A stretch of 34,816 nt of DNA from Candidatus Rokuibacteriota bacterium (GTDB lineage Bacteria > Methylomirabilota > Methylomirabilia > Rokubacteriales > CSP1-6). Below, piece after piece: positions 6,895 to 15,612 of this stretch. The DNA lies in assembly GCA_003221615.1 (NCBI GenBank), contig QHSQ01000118.1:1-34816 (forward strand), given 5' to 3'. The position numbers and the translations under genes are program-made. Position 1 is the stretch's first letter. Every line of letters begins with the position of its first letter. Below the pieces are notes generated by a model. The model saw only the letters and a program-made list of their open reading frames with translations. It ran no database searches and was not told the origin of the DNA.

Positions 6895-8046
6895 ATGGAA
6901 CGAACGACGACCGCTCGCAAACGCCGACGCCGTACCGCGAAGGCGGCCGTCCCCGCCGCGGTCGTCGCCGCCCCCGAGATCCCCGTGTCGTCGCCGGTCG
7001 CCGAGCCCGAGCCCGGACCCGCGCTGTCCCTCGTCACACCGGAGCCCGTGTTCGCGGCGCGGGTGCCCCCGGCCGGCCCGGAACGTCTGCGGCCGGCGAC
7101 CCGCCACGCGATATTCTTCGACGTCGAGAACACGAGCAACCCCGCGCACATCGAGCGCGTGGTCGGACGTCTGGCCATCGATCACGTCGGCCGGAGCACC
7201 GAGTTCTTCGCCGTCGGCAACTGGCGCGTGATCGGCCACGAGACGGGGCGCGTCCTCGCCCGCTTCGGCGCCCAGCTCCTCCATAGCGCCCCGTCCACCG
7301 GCGTCCGCGACTGGAGCGATCTCCGGATCGCCGTGAGCGCCGGCGTGTGGCTCGCCGGCGCGCGGCCGGGTGACGTGCTCGAAATCGTATCGGACGATCG
7401 AGCCTTCGACGCGGTGGGTGACGTGGCCGCGGCGCTCGGGATCACCTTCCACCGGCTGACCGCGCGGACGCTCACCGGCACGCCGATCGCGGAGCCGAGC
7501 CGTCCCGCATCGGGAGCGGACCGGAGCCGCCGACGCGGGCGCCGAGGACGACGCGGAGGGCGACCAGTCGGTCTCGAGTCCGAGCCGCGCCGGCTCGAGC
7601 CAGTCCGTCCCGCGCCGCCTCCCATCGAGGAGGAGTCCGACGAAGCGCACAGCGCGCCGCATGACGAGCTCGTGCTCGTCGTCCGCGAGCTCGCCGAACG
7701 CTCACCGAACGGCGCCGTTCTCATCGACACCGTCGCGCGAACGCTCAAGGCGCGCGGCTTCAGCCGGCCGCCGGGCTCACCGCGGCTCGTCACCCGGCTG
7801 CGTCGTATCAAGGAGCTCTCGGTGAGCCCGACCGGGATGATCTCGCTGGTTCACGGCGCGACGGGCCACGGGGCGACGGCACCGTTGGCGTCGATTCCCG
7901 TCGAGGCGATGCCACCGCCCGAGCAGCCCTTCGAGGAAGTGGCCGAGGTCACGGTGGCTCCGGCGCCGGCCCCGAGACGAGGCCGCCGGCGCTCCCGGCG
8001 TGGCGGCCGCGGCCGCCGGCGCGCCAGCCCCGCCGCAGGCGCCTAG
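6895..8046 (+). CDS. NYN-domain ribonuclease-like protein with LOTUS-like domain and Arg/Gly-rich tails
   Basis: 383 residues. The N terminus is basic (TTARKRRRRTAK), followed by a Pro/Ala-rich linker. The NYN (PIN-like) domain spans about residues 72-195. It keeps the acidic metal-binding set: D76 with E78/N79 (FFDVEN), D139 and D142 (VRDWSDLRIAV), and D167/D168 (IVSDDRAFD). A basic linker (RSRRRGRRGRRGGR) leads to a predicted alpha/beta domain at about 257-322 (ELVLVVRELAE... to ...GMISLV) that looks like OST-HTH/LOTUS. The C terminus is RGG-like (PRRGRRRSRRGGRGRRR). NYN domains cut RNA and LOTUS domains bind RNA or G-quadruplexes, so an RNA-processing enzyme is likely. The LOTUS call is tentative. 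Confidence 0.85.
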   Translation: MERTTTARKRRRRTAKAAVPAAVVAAPEIPVSSPVAEPEPGPALSLVTPEPVFAARVPPAGPERLRPATRHAIFFDVENTSNPAHIERVVGRLAIDHVGRSTEFFAVGNWRVIGHETGRVLARFGAQLLHSAPSTGVRDWSDLRIAVSAGVWLAGARPGDVLEIVSDDRAFDAVGDVAAALGITFHRLTARTLTGTPIAEPSRPASGADRSRRRGRRGRRGGRPVGLESEPRRLEPVRPAPPPIEEESDEAHSAPHDELVLVVRELAERSPNGAVLIDTVARTLKARGFSRPPGSPRLVTRLRRIKELSVSPTGMISLVHGATGHGATAPLASIPVEAMPPPEQPFEEVAEVTVAPAPAPRRGRRRSRRGGRGRRRASPAAGA

Positions 8047-8059
8047 TCGCCGCGTCGTT

Positions 8060-8938
8060 TCAGGACACCAGAATCGCCTTCGCCCGGTCCCGGATCGCAT
8101 CGGGCAGCGGGGTCGGGCGACGCGCGTCCATGTCGAGGTGCACGCCCAGCTGTTCGAGCGTGGCCACACGCTCCCCGGTGCGCTCGTTCGTCATGACGTG
8201 GAAGAGACGCATCGAAGAGTTGCCGACGTGGACGAGGGCCGAGCGGATGCGCACCGGATCGCCCGGCCGGAGCACGCCCGCGAACTCCAGCTGGAACTCG
8301 AACGTCGAGAAGCCCCGTCGCTCGGCGCGCATGTAGCCGGGCGTCACCCCGAACACCGCGGTCGCGTGGCCGTTGGCGGCCGAGAAGCGGTGGACGTAGT
8401 GGGTCAGGGCAACCTGGCCGAGGACATCGACCTCGTCCGGCTTGACCGTGTCCCGTGAGCTTTCGTGAAAGCCCTCGAGCCCGCTCGGCCGCGGGCGGCG
8501 CTCGCGCGCCGGCACGTCCCACTCGACACGCCGCTGCTCCGCGGTCCGGCGCTGTGCTGCCGTGAAGGGCCGCGCGGCGCGGCGCCGGGTGTCAACGTGG
8601 CGGAGACGCTCTTCGACCGTGGTGCAGACCTCGCCGGTCTCGGAATTGAAGACCTTGTGTCCGAGCACGAGGCCGTCGCGCTCGACGCCGATCACCCCGC
8701 TCACGATGTGCAGGTTGTCGCCGGCGCGGAGCTCGCGGACGTAGCGCACGTAGCAACCGGCGGTCACACAGAGGCTCTTGCGGCGTCGCGTGTACGCCAG
8801 GCCGAGGCCCAGCGAGTCCAGCACGCAACGTGTGGCGTCGGCGAGATGGGCGAAATAGAACGCAACGGTCAGGTGGCCGTTGTGGTCCTCCTGCCAGCGG
8901 TAAACGATCCCGCGATACGTCTCGAGCCAGCCGTTCAC
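8060..8938 (-). CDS. Double-hotdog acyl-CoA thioesterase
   Basis: 292 residues from a GTG start preceded by GAGGAGGAGAACACC, an excellent ribosome binding site. The in-frame ATG at 8968 lies upstream of that site and is rejected. Two hotdog folds are fused in tandem. The first is at about residues 5-140 (YRWQEDHNGHLTVAFYFAHLADA; FNSETGEVCTTVEE). The second is at about 155-285 (VKPDEVDVLGQVALTHYVHRFSAA; MTNERTGERVATLEQLGVHLD). The D(H/V)xGH and N..TGE patterns are typical of 4HBT-type thioesterases, which hydrolyse acyl-CoA. The arrangement resembles the thioesterase linked with carnitine/betainyl-CoA metabolism, but the substrate is not established. It runs convergently with the NYN gene; the stops are 13 nt apart. 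Confidence 0.85.
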   Translation of the reverse strand: MNGWLETYRGIVYRWQEDHNGHLTVAFYFAHLADATRCVLDSLGLGLAYTRRRKSLCVTAGCYVRYVRELRAGDNLHIVSGVIGVERDGLVLGHKVFNSETGEVCTTVEERLRHVDTRRRAARPFTAAQRRTAEQRRVEWDVPARERRPRPSGLEGFHESSRDTVKPDEVDVLGQVALTHYVHRFSAANGHATAVFGVTPGYMRAERRGFSTFEFQLEFAGVLRPGDPVRIRSALVHVGNSSMRLFHVMTNERTGERVATLEQLGVHLDMDARRPTPLPDAIRDRAKAILVS

Positions 8939-9101
8939 GGTGTTCTCCTCCTCGATTCCACGGAGCACAGGGCTCGCGATCCGAGTAAGCCTACACGAGT
9001 CGGCCCGGCTCGGGCGCGGGTGTTAAGCTGGTGATGTCGGAATCGATTGAACGAACGACCGGGCTACCTGGGGCCCGAGCGACGCCGGAGCGGGTCGGGC
9101 G

Positions 9102-10658
9102 ATGACCGAATCTCGAAAACCGGTAGCCCTCTGGTGGCTGGGCCTCGTGACGCTGGCCTACTTCCTCGCCGGCAAGCTCGGCCTGAGCCTGGCCGTCGTC
9201 AACGCGAGCGTCTCGCCGGTCTGGCCGCCCACCGGGATCGCGTTCGCCTCGTTCCTGCTGCTCAGCCCGCGGATCTGGCCCGCCATTTTCGTCGGCGCCT
9301 TTCTCGTGAACGTCACGACCACCGGATCGATCGCCACCTCGCTCGGTATCGCGCTCGGCAATACCTTCGAGGGCCGGCTGGGCGCGGACCTCGTCAGACT
9401 CTTCGCGAACGGCCGCGACGTCTTCAATCGCTCGCGAGACGTCTTCAAGTTCGTGGTGCTGGCGGGGCTCTTCAGCACGACCGTGGGCGCGACGATCGGC
9501 GCGAGCAGCCTGACGCTGAGCGGAAACGCCAACTGGCGGGAGTATCCCGCGATCTGGTTCACGTGGTGGCTCGGGGACGCCGTGGGCGCGCTGGTCGTCG
9601 GGCCGGTCCTCGTGCTGTGGAGCGCTCCCATCGCCGTGCCGCGAGGCCGAACGCGTCAGCTGGAGCGCGTGGGTCTGTTCGCGACGGTGATCGCCGTCTG
9701 CGGCCTCGTGTTCTACGGATTCGTCGGTCAGCCGCTCACGTTCCTCTGCTTGCCGCCCCTGGTCTGGGCGGCATTTCGTTTCGGTCAGCGAGAGACGGCG
9801 GCGGCGATCGCGATCCTGTCGGGGCTGGCGATCTGGAGCACCGTCCGCGGCCTGGGCCCCTTCGCCGGCGGCCCGCCGAACGAGTCGTTGCTACTCCTGC
9901 AGGCGTTTCTCGGCACGATGGCGGTGATGAGCATCTTGATCGCCGCCGTCGTGACAGAGCGGAAGGGGGACGAAGCGGCGTTGGCGCACCTGGCGTCCAT
10001 CGTGGAGTTCTCCGACGACGCCATCGTGAGCAAGACGCTCGAGGGCGTCGTCACCAGCTGGAACGCGGGCGCCGAGCGGCTCTACGGCTACTCGGCCGCG
10101 GAGGCCGTCGGCCGCCCGATCTCGATCATCATCCCGCCCGATCATCCCAATGAGCTGCTCCGTGTCCTGGCCCGGGTCAAGCGAGGCGAGCACGTCCAGC
10201 CTTACGAGGCCACGCGGATCCGGAAGGACGGCTCGCGGGTTCAGGTATCGATCACGGTGTCGCCGCTCCGAAGCTCGTCGGGCATCATCATCGGAGCCTC
10301 CGCCATCGGCCGCGATATCACCGAGAAGAAGCGCGCCGAAGCGGCGCTGCGAGAAGCGGCGACTCTGCGGTCGGTCGCGAGCCTGGCCGTGGCGGCCGCC
10401 CACGAGATCAACAACCCCTTGACCGTCGTGTCGGGTGAGCTTCAGCTCCTCGCCCGCGAGGCCGGCGCTCGCTGGGGCGGGCGGGTCGGGTCGATGCTCG
10501 AAGCGCTCGAACGCATCGGTGAGGTCGTCATGCGGATGAACCAGATCACCCGGCTCGAGCCCGCGGAGCGCCAGCGGCACCTTCCGGAAATGCTCGACCT
10601 CGAGAAGTCGAGCGGCAGTCCTGAGCCGCCGGCCGACGACCCCGAGCGACTGTCCTAG
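9102..10658 (+). CDS. MASE1-PAS-HisKA sensor protein lacking an ATPase domain
   Basis: 518 residues. The N-terminal part (about 10-285) is an eight-helix MASE1-type membrane sensor ([32 protein letters not shown]). A PAS domain follows at about 292-405, with [19 protein letters not shown] and the PAC end [17 protein letters not shown]. The dimerisation/phosphoacceptor helix contains H434 in [13 protein letters not shown]. The protein then stops about 35 residues after a short second helix. The N, G1, F and G2 boxes of a HATPase domain are absent, and I see no such domain in any downstream frame, where the aldo/keto reductase lies on the opposite strand. It may accept phosphate from, or form dimers with, another kinase. 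No response regulator is adjacent. Confidence 0.88.
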   Translation: MTESRKPVALWWLGLVTLAYFLAGKLGLSLAVVNASVSPVWPPTGIAFASFLLLSPRIWPAIFVGAFLVNVTTTGSIATSLGIALGNTFEGRLGADLVRLFANGRDVFNRSRDVFKFVVLAGLFSTTVGATIGASSLTLSGNANWREYPAIWFTWWLGDAVGALVVGPVLVLWSAPIAVPRGRTRQLERVGLFATVIAVCGLVFYGFVGQPLTFLCLPPLVWAAFRFGQRETAAAIAILSGLAIWSTVRGLGPFAGGPPNESLLLLQAFLGTMAVMSILIAAVVTERKGDEAALAHLASIVEFSDDAIVSKTLEGVVTSWNAGAERLYGYSAAEAVGRPISIIIPPDHPNELLRVLARVKRGEHVQPYEATRIRKDGSRVQVSITVSPLRSSSGIIIGASAIGRDITEKKRAEAALREAATLRSVASLAVAAAHEINNPLTVVSGELQLLAREAGARWGGRVGSMLEALERIGEVVMRMNQITRLEPAERQRHLPEMLDLEKSSGSPEPPADDPERLS

Positions 10659-11638
10659 ATGTGCACGCCCTTCAGCTGCGCCTCCGGGTAGCGGGTTCCG
10701 GCCGCGGCCCCGGCCGGGATCGCCGCCGCGATCCGCTCGGCATCGCGCGCGTCCAGCCGCACGGACGCGGCGTTCACGTTCTCCTCGAGCCGCTCCTTCC
10801 TTTTCGTGCCCGGAATCGGAACGATGTCCCGCCCCTGGGCCAGGAGCCACGCGAGGGCCAGCTGGCCCGGCGTGCAGCTCTTCTCCTTCGCGATCGGTTC
10901 GATCCGCCGCACCAGCTCGAGGTTCTTGGCGAAGTGAGCGTCGTGGAAGCGCGGATGGTCGCGCCGCCGATCGTCCGCCGGGATGTCGCCGAGGCTCCCG
11001 ACGCGGCCGGTGAGCCAGCTGCGTCCGAGCGGCGAATAGGCGATGAACGAGATGCCCAGCTCGCGCAGGGTGGGGAGCAGCTCCTCCGCCTCGACTCGGT
11101 AGAGCAGCGAGAACTCGCTCTGCAGCGCGCTGAGCGGATGGATCCGATGCGCGCGCCGCACGGTCGCGGGCGCCGCCTCGCAGAGCCCGATGTACCGGAC
11201 CTTGCCCTGCTCGATCAGGCGTTTCATGGCGCCCACCGTGTCCTCGATCGGCACCGTCGGGTCGACACGATGCTGATAGTAAAGGTCGATCACGTCGATC
11301 CCGAGGCGCTTGAGGCTTGCGTCGCAGGCCTGGATCACGTAGTCGGGCCGACCGTTGACCGTTGCTTTGCCATCGGGCGTCCGTACCTGACCGAACTTGG
11401 TGGCCATCACGACCTGGTTCCGCCGCCCGCGAATGGCCCGCCCCAGGAGCTCCTCGTTGTGGCCGAAGCCGTACATATCCGAGGAATCGAGGAAATTCAC
11501 CCCCAGGTCGATCGCCCGGTGGACGACGTCGATCGACTGGACGTCGTCGTGCTTGCCGTAGGTGCCCGACATCGACATGCATCCCAGGCCGAGCGCCGGC
11601 ACCGAGAGCGAGCTGTGGCCGAGCTGGCGGTGTTCCAT
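10655..11638 (-). CDS. Aldo/keto reductase
   Basis: 327 residues with the full AKR tetrad: D51, Y56 (FLDSSDMYG), K81 (MATKFG) and H123 (LYYQHRVDP). The phosphate-binding end of NADPH is [14 protein letters not shown] near residue 275. Length, the opening [20 protein letters not shown] and the tetrad spacing match the AKR13/YakC-like group, which reduces aldehydes and ketones with NADPH. GGGAGG lies 6 nt before the ATG. A TAGAAT hexamer lies about 26 nt before the ATG, giving a short leader. The stop codon shares the palindrome CTAG (10655-10658) with the stop of the convergent sensor gene. Confidence 0.93.
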   Translation of the reverse strand: MEHRQLGHSSLSVPALGLGCMSMSGTYGKHDDVQSIDVVHRAIDLGVNFLDSSDMYGFGHNEELLGRAIRGRRNQVVMATKFGQVRTPDGKATVNGRPDYVIQACDASLKRLGIDVIDLYYQHRVDPTVPIEDTVGAMKRLIEQGKVRYIGLCEAAPATVRRAHRIHPLSALQSEFSLLYRVEAEELLPTLRELGISFIAYSPLGRSWLTGRVGSLGDIPADDRRRDHPRFHDAHFAKNLELVRRIEPIAKEKSCTPGQLALAWLLAQGRDIVPIPGTKRKERLEENVNAASVRLDARDAERIAAAIPAGAAAGTRYPEAQLKGVHI

Positions 11639-11705
11639 TGACGCCTCCCTGTCTGGATCTCGCGGAATTCTACACCACGGGCCGGCAGGCTCGGCTGGCT
11701 CGCCC

Positions 11706-11714
11706 TGCTACAAT
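11706..11714 (+). promoter_or_regulatory. Extended -10 promoter TGcTACAAT, leaderless start of the GAF gene
   Basis: TG-n-TACAAT, an extended -10 whose hexamer matches the consensus at 5 of 6 positions, ends 6 nt before the ATG at 11721. The spacing predicts a transcript beginning at the start codon. No ribosome binding site is present. The extended motif may compensate for the missing -35. Confidence 0.55.
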
Positions 11715-11720
11715 AGCGCC

Positions 11721-14186
11721 ATGTTCCGTATGAGCCAGACGCCGCGTTCCGCCGATCTCCAGCTGGCGATCAAGTCCGGCCCGGCCGGCTTTCCGTTCAA
11801 GAGCGAGCTGAGCCTGGCGACCCTGTTCGAGTTCTGGCAGAAGAAGTACGGCGACGACACCTCCGCCAAAGGGGTGTTCATGCGGACGGTCCGGGAGCAG
11901 GTCCGCCAGGTGCCGGAGCTCATGGGTCCGATCGCCGATCTGAGCGTGGTCGAGCGCCATCGCAACCTGATCCAGGTGCTCATGGCCGGTATCTTCGCGC
12001 CGGCCTTCTTCGAGCAGGAGTTCTCGGCCGTCCTGGTGCCGTTCCAGCTGAAGAGCTTCTACGCCACCCCGCTCTTCGAGCGGTATCTGCGCGCCGAGGA
12101 CGGCACCCTCCGCGGCCGCGTGAACCTCGACGCGTCGATGGTGAGCGAGATGCGGACCTTCTTCGCGTACGCGCTGATCCTGGAGCGAGTCTACGGGATC
12201 AAGCTCGTGGTGGACTACCCGCTGATCCTCACGGTACCCGACCCCGACACCGGGCTCGATCGCCACTTCAGGATGGACTTCGACTGGCGGTTCGTGGAGG
12301 TCGAGACGATCGGCCCCGTGCCGCCGCTCAGCGACGAGGTCCGCAAGCGCCTGCGGCGCGACTTCCTCGATCCCGAGATGCTCCGCGACGTGCTGCCGCC
12401 CGACCGGTTCGCCTTCCGCGGCTTCACGGTCTTCAAGGCCATCGAGGTCACCGACCAGGAAGTGCTGTCCTCACTCGAGCGCGACCTGATCGACAAAGAG
12501 TCGATCGTGTCCCACACGCGGTTCAATACGCTCCAGGACAAGCTGCGGACGCTCTTCCGGCGGCCGGACCTGCGCTTCGGCCTCGCCGCCCTCGACGGCG
12601 ACCAGGTCCTCGTCCTCAACTATGGCGCCGACGGTGCCGAGTGCGAGCACGCGTGCATCTTCGCGGACTCGCGGCACCACACCGTGGAGGAGTTCCGCGG
12701 CTCGGTCTACGAGCGCGCGGTGGTGCAGGGGAGCCCGCTGATCGTCGAGGACCTGGCCGAGATGCCCGACCGGACGCCGGCGGACGACGAGATCATCGAG
12801 TGGGGGCTGCGCAACATCATCGTGGCGCCGCTCCTCTATCAGGACCGTGTCATCGGCACGCTCGAGCTCGGCTCGCCGACGCCCGGCGACCTGGACGCCA
12901 CGCACCTGCCGAAGCTCCACCAGATCCTCCCGCTCTTCTCCATGGCCGTGCAGCGCAGCATGGAAGAGCTGAACTCGCGCATCCAGGCGTTCATCAAGGA
13001 GAAGTGCACGGCCATCCATCCGGTGGTGGAGTGGCGCTTCCGCAAGGCGGTGCTCAAGGTCATCGAACAGCACGCCGAGGACTCCGGCGACCGGGGCATG
13101 GAGCTCGAGCCGATCGTGTTCGAGCGCATCTACCCGCTCTACGCGCTGTCCGACATCCGCGGGTCCTCGACGCAGCGAAGCCTCGCGATCCAGACGGACC
13201 TCTTGACGCAGCTCCGGCTCGCCCGCGACGTGATCCGCTTCGCGCACGACGCCCGGCCGCTGCCCGGCCTGCACGAGCTGCTCTATCGCGTGGACAAGCA
13301 CGCGGCCAAGATCCAGACGCACCTGCACTCGGGCGACGAGGTGTCGATCATCGCGTTTCTCCGGTCCAACGTCGAGGGACTCTTCGACCACCTCCAGACG
13401 TTCGCCCCCAGCGTGCGGGAGCGCATCGAGGCGTACCGGACCGCGCTCGATCCCCGGATCGGGACGGTGTACGACCGGCGGCGGCTGTTCGAGGAGAGCG
13501 TGACGCGGATCGCCGACGGCATCTCGTCCTACCTCGACCTCGAGGAGCAGACGGCCCAGACGATCTTCCCGCACTACTTCGAAAAGCAGAAGACGGACGG
13601 CGTCGACCATCAGATCTACGTCGGCTCCTCGCTGCTCGAGGACGGCCGCTTCGACCCGCTCTACCTCAAGAGCCTCAGGCTCTGGCAGCTCATGGTCACC
13701 TGCGGGGTCGCGCTGCGGGTCAATCGCCTCAAGGAAAAGCTCCCGGTTCCGCTCGAGGTCACGCACCTGGTGCTGGTCCAGCACGCCCCGCTCTCGATCC
13801 GCTTCCGCTTCGACGAGAAGCGCTTCGACGTGGACGGCGCGTACGACATCCGGTACGAGATCGTCAAGAAGCGGATCGACAAGGCCGTGATCAGGGGCTC
13901 CGAGGAGCGGATCACCCAGCCCGGCAAGATCGCGATCATCTACTCGCACTCCGCCGAGGCGAACGAGTACCGCGCCTACATCGACTACCTCACCTCGCTC
14001 GGTTATTTCACCGGCGAGGTCGAGGACGTCGAGCTCGAGGAGCTGCAGGGCGTGCACGGGCTCCGGGCGCTCCGGATCGGCATCGATCTGCGCAACCCGA
14101 AGATCGAGCGGCGCGTGGCGATCACCGAGCTCCAGGCCGCCGCGGCCGACCCCGCGCGCATCGCGACGAATCCCGCCCGCAACTGA
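11721..14186 (+). CDS. Large GAF-domain protein of unknown function
   Basis: 821 residues from the ATG just after the extended -10. The longer in-frame reading to 11562 overlaps the aldo/keto reductase start and is rejected. The first 260 residues form a helical region I do not recognise (SLATLFEFWQKKYGD). A GAF domain spans about 262-420, with LRFGLAALDGDQVLVLNYG and the typical IIVAPLLYQDRVIGTLELGS. The remaining 400 residues contain charged helices and RIYPLYALSDIRGSS, and near the end GKIAIIYSHSAEANEYRAYIDYL. There is no kinase, cyclase or DNA-binding motif, no signal peptide and no membrane span. GAF domains bind small ligands or tetrapyrroles; without an output domain the role is open. 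I recall similar long GAF proteins in Bacteroidetes, but I cannot confirm homology here. Confidence 0.8.
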   Translation: MFRMSQTPRSADLQLAIKSGPAGFPFKSELSLATLFEFWQKKYGDDTSAKGVFMRTVREQVRQVPELMGPIADLSVVERHRNLIQVLMAGIFAPAFFEQEFSAVLVPFQLKSFYATPLFERYLRAEDGTLRGRVNLDASMVSEMRTFFAYALILERVYGIKLVVDYPLILTVPDPDTGLDRHFRMDFDWRFVEVETIGPVPPLSDEVRKRLRRDFLDPEMLRDVLPPDRFAFRGFTVFKAIEVTDQEVLSSLERDLIDKESIVSHTRFNTLQDKLRTLFRRPDLRFGLAALDGDQVLVLNYGADGAECEHACIFADSRHHTVEEFRGSVYERAVVQGSPLIVEDLAEMPDRTPADDEIIEWGLRNIIVAPLLYQDRVIGTLELGSPTPGDLDATHLPKLHQILPLFSMAVQRSMEELNSRIQAFIKEKCTAIHPVVEWRFRKAVLKVIEQHAEDSGDRGMELEPIVFERIYPLYALSDIRGSSTQRSLAIQTDLLTQLRLARDVIRFAHDARPLPGLHELLYRVDKHAAKIQTHLHSGDEVSIIAFLRSNVEGLFDHLQTFAPSVRERIEAYRTALDPRIGTVYDRRRLFEESVTRIADGISSYLDLEEQTAQTIFPHYFEKQKTDGVDHQIYVGSSLLEDGRFDPLYLKSLRLWQLMVTCGVALRVNRLKEKLPVPLEVTHLVLVQHAPLSIRFRFDEKRFDVDGAYDIRYEIVKKRIDKAVIRGSEERITQPGKIAIIYSHSAEANEYRAYIDYLTSLGYFTGEVEDVELEELQGVHGLRALRIGIDLRNPKIERRVAITELQAAAADPARIATNPARN

Positions 14187-14192
14187 GGCCGG

Positions 14193-15488
14193 TCAGCGAG
14201 CGCGGCGCGGCGCCGGCCGGTCGCGCGTCACCCCTTCGGCCAGCAGGCTCTCGATTTCCGCGTCCACGAACCCGAGCTCGCCGAGTATCGCGCGCGTCTC
14301 CGATCCGAACGGCGGCGTCGCCGGCGCCGGGACGAATCCGCCGCCATCCATCGAGACCGGTGGCGCCAGGACGCGGACGGGGCCGAGCACCGGGTGAGTC
14401 AGGTCGTGAAGCATGCCGTTGGCGAGCGGCTGCTCGTCGTCGAGGAGCTCGAGCGGTAGCTTGACTCCGGCGGCCGGGACGCCGGCGGCTTCCAACGTCG
14501 CCTGCCATTCGGCCGTGGTGCGGGTGGCCACGATCCCCTCGACGCGATGGCGAAGCGCCACGTAGTGCTCGATCTCTTTCGCGCGGTCGGTGATCGGTAG
14601 ATCCAGGGCCGCGTCGGTGAGCCCCACCGCTCGGATGAAGGCGCGCCGGAGCGCCGGGCTCCCGCACGCGATCGCGAGCGCGGCGTCTCGCGTCGCGTAG
14701 GTGCGGTAGTAGACGTTGACCGTCGCCGGCGGACGGATCTGGGGCGTGAGAGCCGCCTGCTCCGCGTAGGGCCGCCCGGCGGCGCGCAGCTCGGCGAGCC
14801 GGGATCGGAGCGCGGCGTGCGTCGTCGCGTCGGCCGAATCGATGCGCACCATGTTGTTGTTCTGGAGCACGAGCGACGACATCAGGAGCGAGGCGTCGAC
14901 TTCGCCGCCGCGTCCAGTGTTCGCGCGCCGGAACAGCGCCGAGGCGATGCCGAACGCGAGCGTCATCGCGCACATGTAGTCGACGACCGGGTTCTCGCCG
15001 CCGGTCGGCACGCCGTGGTTGACGCTCCCGCCCGCGGCCAGGAGCCCGCTGCGCGCTTGCACGACCAGGTCCATGCCCGCCAGGCGGGCGGCCGGCCCGC
15101 GCCGGCCGAACGCGCTGACGTTGCCGACCACGAGGCGCGGGAAGCGTGGCGTGAGGCTCGGCCAGTCGAGACCGAGCTCGGCGGCCAGCCCCGGGCGAAA
15201 GTTCGTCAGCACCACGTCGGCGCGGGCGAGGAGGCGCTCGACGACGCGCGCGGCCGAGGGATGACGGAGGTCGAGCGGCAGCGAGTGCTTGCCGCGGTTG
15301 CGCGAGAGGAAGTGACGGGTCTCGCCGGGGGCCAGCGGCGCCAGCTGGCGCACGGGATCGCCCTCGACCGACTCGATCTTGATGACGTGAGCGCCGCCCT
15401 CCGAGAGGACCTGCGCGCAGAACGGGACGGCGATGAACTGGCCGAACTCGACGACCTCGATGCCGGCGAACGGTCGCACGTTATCCAT
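14193..15488 (-). CDS. CaiB/BaiF family (class III) CoA-transferase
   Basis: 431 residues. It opens PFAGIEVVEFGQFIAVPFCAQ and contains HVIKIE, DLRHP and NFRPG, all standard for class III CoA-transferases. The catalytic Asp, which forms the acyl anhydride, is D140 in GMDLVVQARSG. GRGGEVDASLL (about 190-200) is the usual interface segment. The enzyme moves CoA between two carboxylic acids; the partners cannot be read from sequence. The ATG lies after two copies of an 11-bp direct repeat and after copy 2 of the dispersed upstream element. No Shine-Dalgarno sequence precedes it. The 3' end is 6 nt from the convergent GAF gene. Confidence 0.93.
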   Translation of the reverse strand: MDNVRPFAGIEVVEFGQFIAVPFCAQVLSEGGAHVIKIESVEGDPVRQLAPLAPGETRHFLSRNRGKHSLPLDLRHPSAARVVERLLARADVVLTNFRPGLAAELGLDWPSLTPRFPRLVVGNVSAFGRRGPAARLAGMDLVVQARSGLLAAGGSVNHGVPTGGENPVVDYMCAMTLAFGIASALFRRANTGRGGEVDASLLMSSLVLQNNNMVRIDSADATTHAALRSRLAELRAAGRPYAEQAALTPQIRPPATVNVYYRTYATRDAALAIACGSPALRRAFIRAVGLTDAALDLPITDRAKEIEHYVALRHRVEGIVATRTTAEWQATLEAAGVPAAGVKLPLELLDDEQPLANGMLHDLTHPVLGPVRVLAPPVSMDGGGFVPAPATPPFGSETRAILGELGFVDAEIESLLAEGVTRDRPAPRRAR

Positions 15489-15513
15489 AGTAATTCATCA
15501 GTAATTCATCTGG

Positions 15514-15560
15514 CCGCCTCGGCCGGGGGGCCCAGGCCCGCGACGGCCTGTAGCGCGCAC
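15514..15560 (-). repeat. Dispersed upstream element, copy 2 (before the CoA-transferase gene)
   Basis: Read on the minus strand this copy begins GTGCGCGCTACAGGCCGTCG and ends GGCCGAGGC, 27 nt before the CoA-transferase ATG. It differs from copies 1 and 3 by two bases in the 20-nt core. A frame from a nearby GTG (15569) could encode about 23 residues, MPEVRATGRRGPGPPG then RGGQMNY, ending at TGA. It is in the same frame as the CoA-transferase gene, with 9 nt between this stop codon and its ATG. Confidence 0.65.
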
Positions 15561-15588
15561 CTCCGGCACGGTAGCGTAGCCGCGAATT

Positions 15589-15597
15589 TGCTATGTT
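15589..15597 (+). promoter_or_regulatory. Extended -10 promoter TGcTATGTT for the HAD hydrolase gene
   Basis: TG-n-TATGTT, 15 nt before the ATG at 15613, within an AT-richer patch (GAATTTGCTATGTT). An AAGGGG stretch between it and the ATG could serve as ribosome binding site. No -35 is evident. Confidence 0.45.
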
Positions 15598-15612
15598 CCA
15601 AGGGGCCCGGCC

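Noticed and set aside
12471..14057. 528-residue antisense open frame inside the GAF gene
   Set aside because: Repetitive Val/Leu/Arg/Asp composition typical of the mirror frame of a GC-rich gene; no motif.
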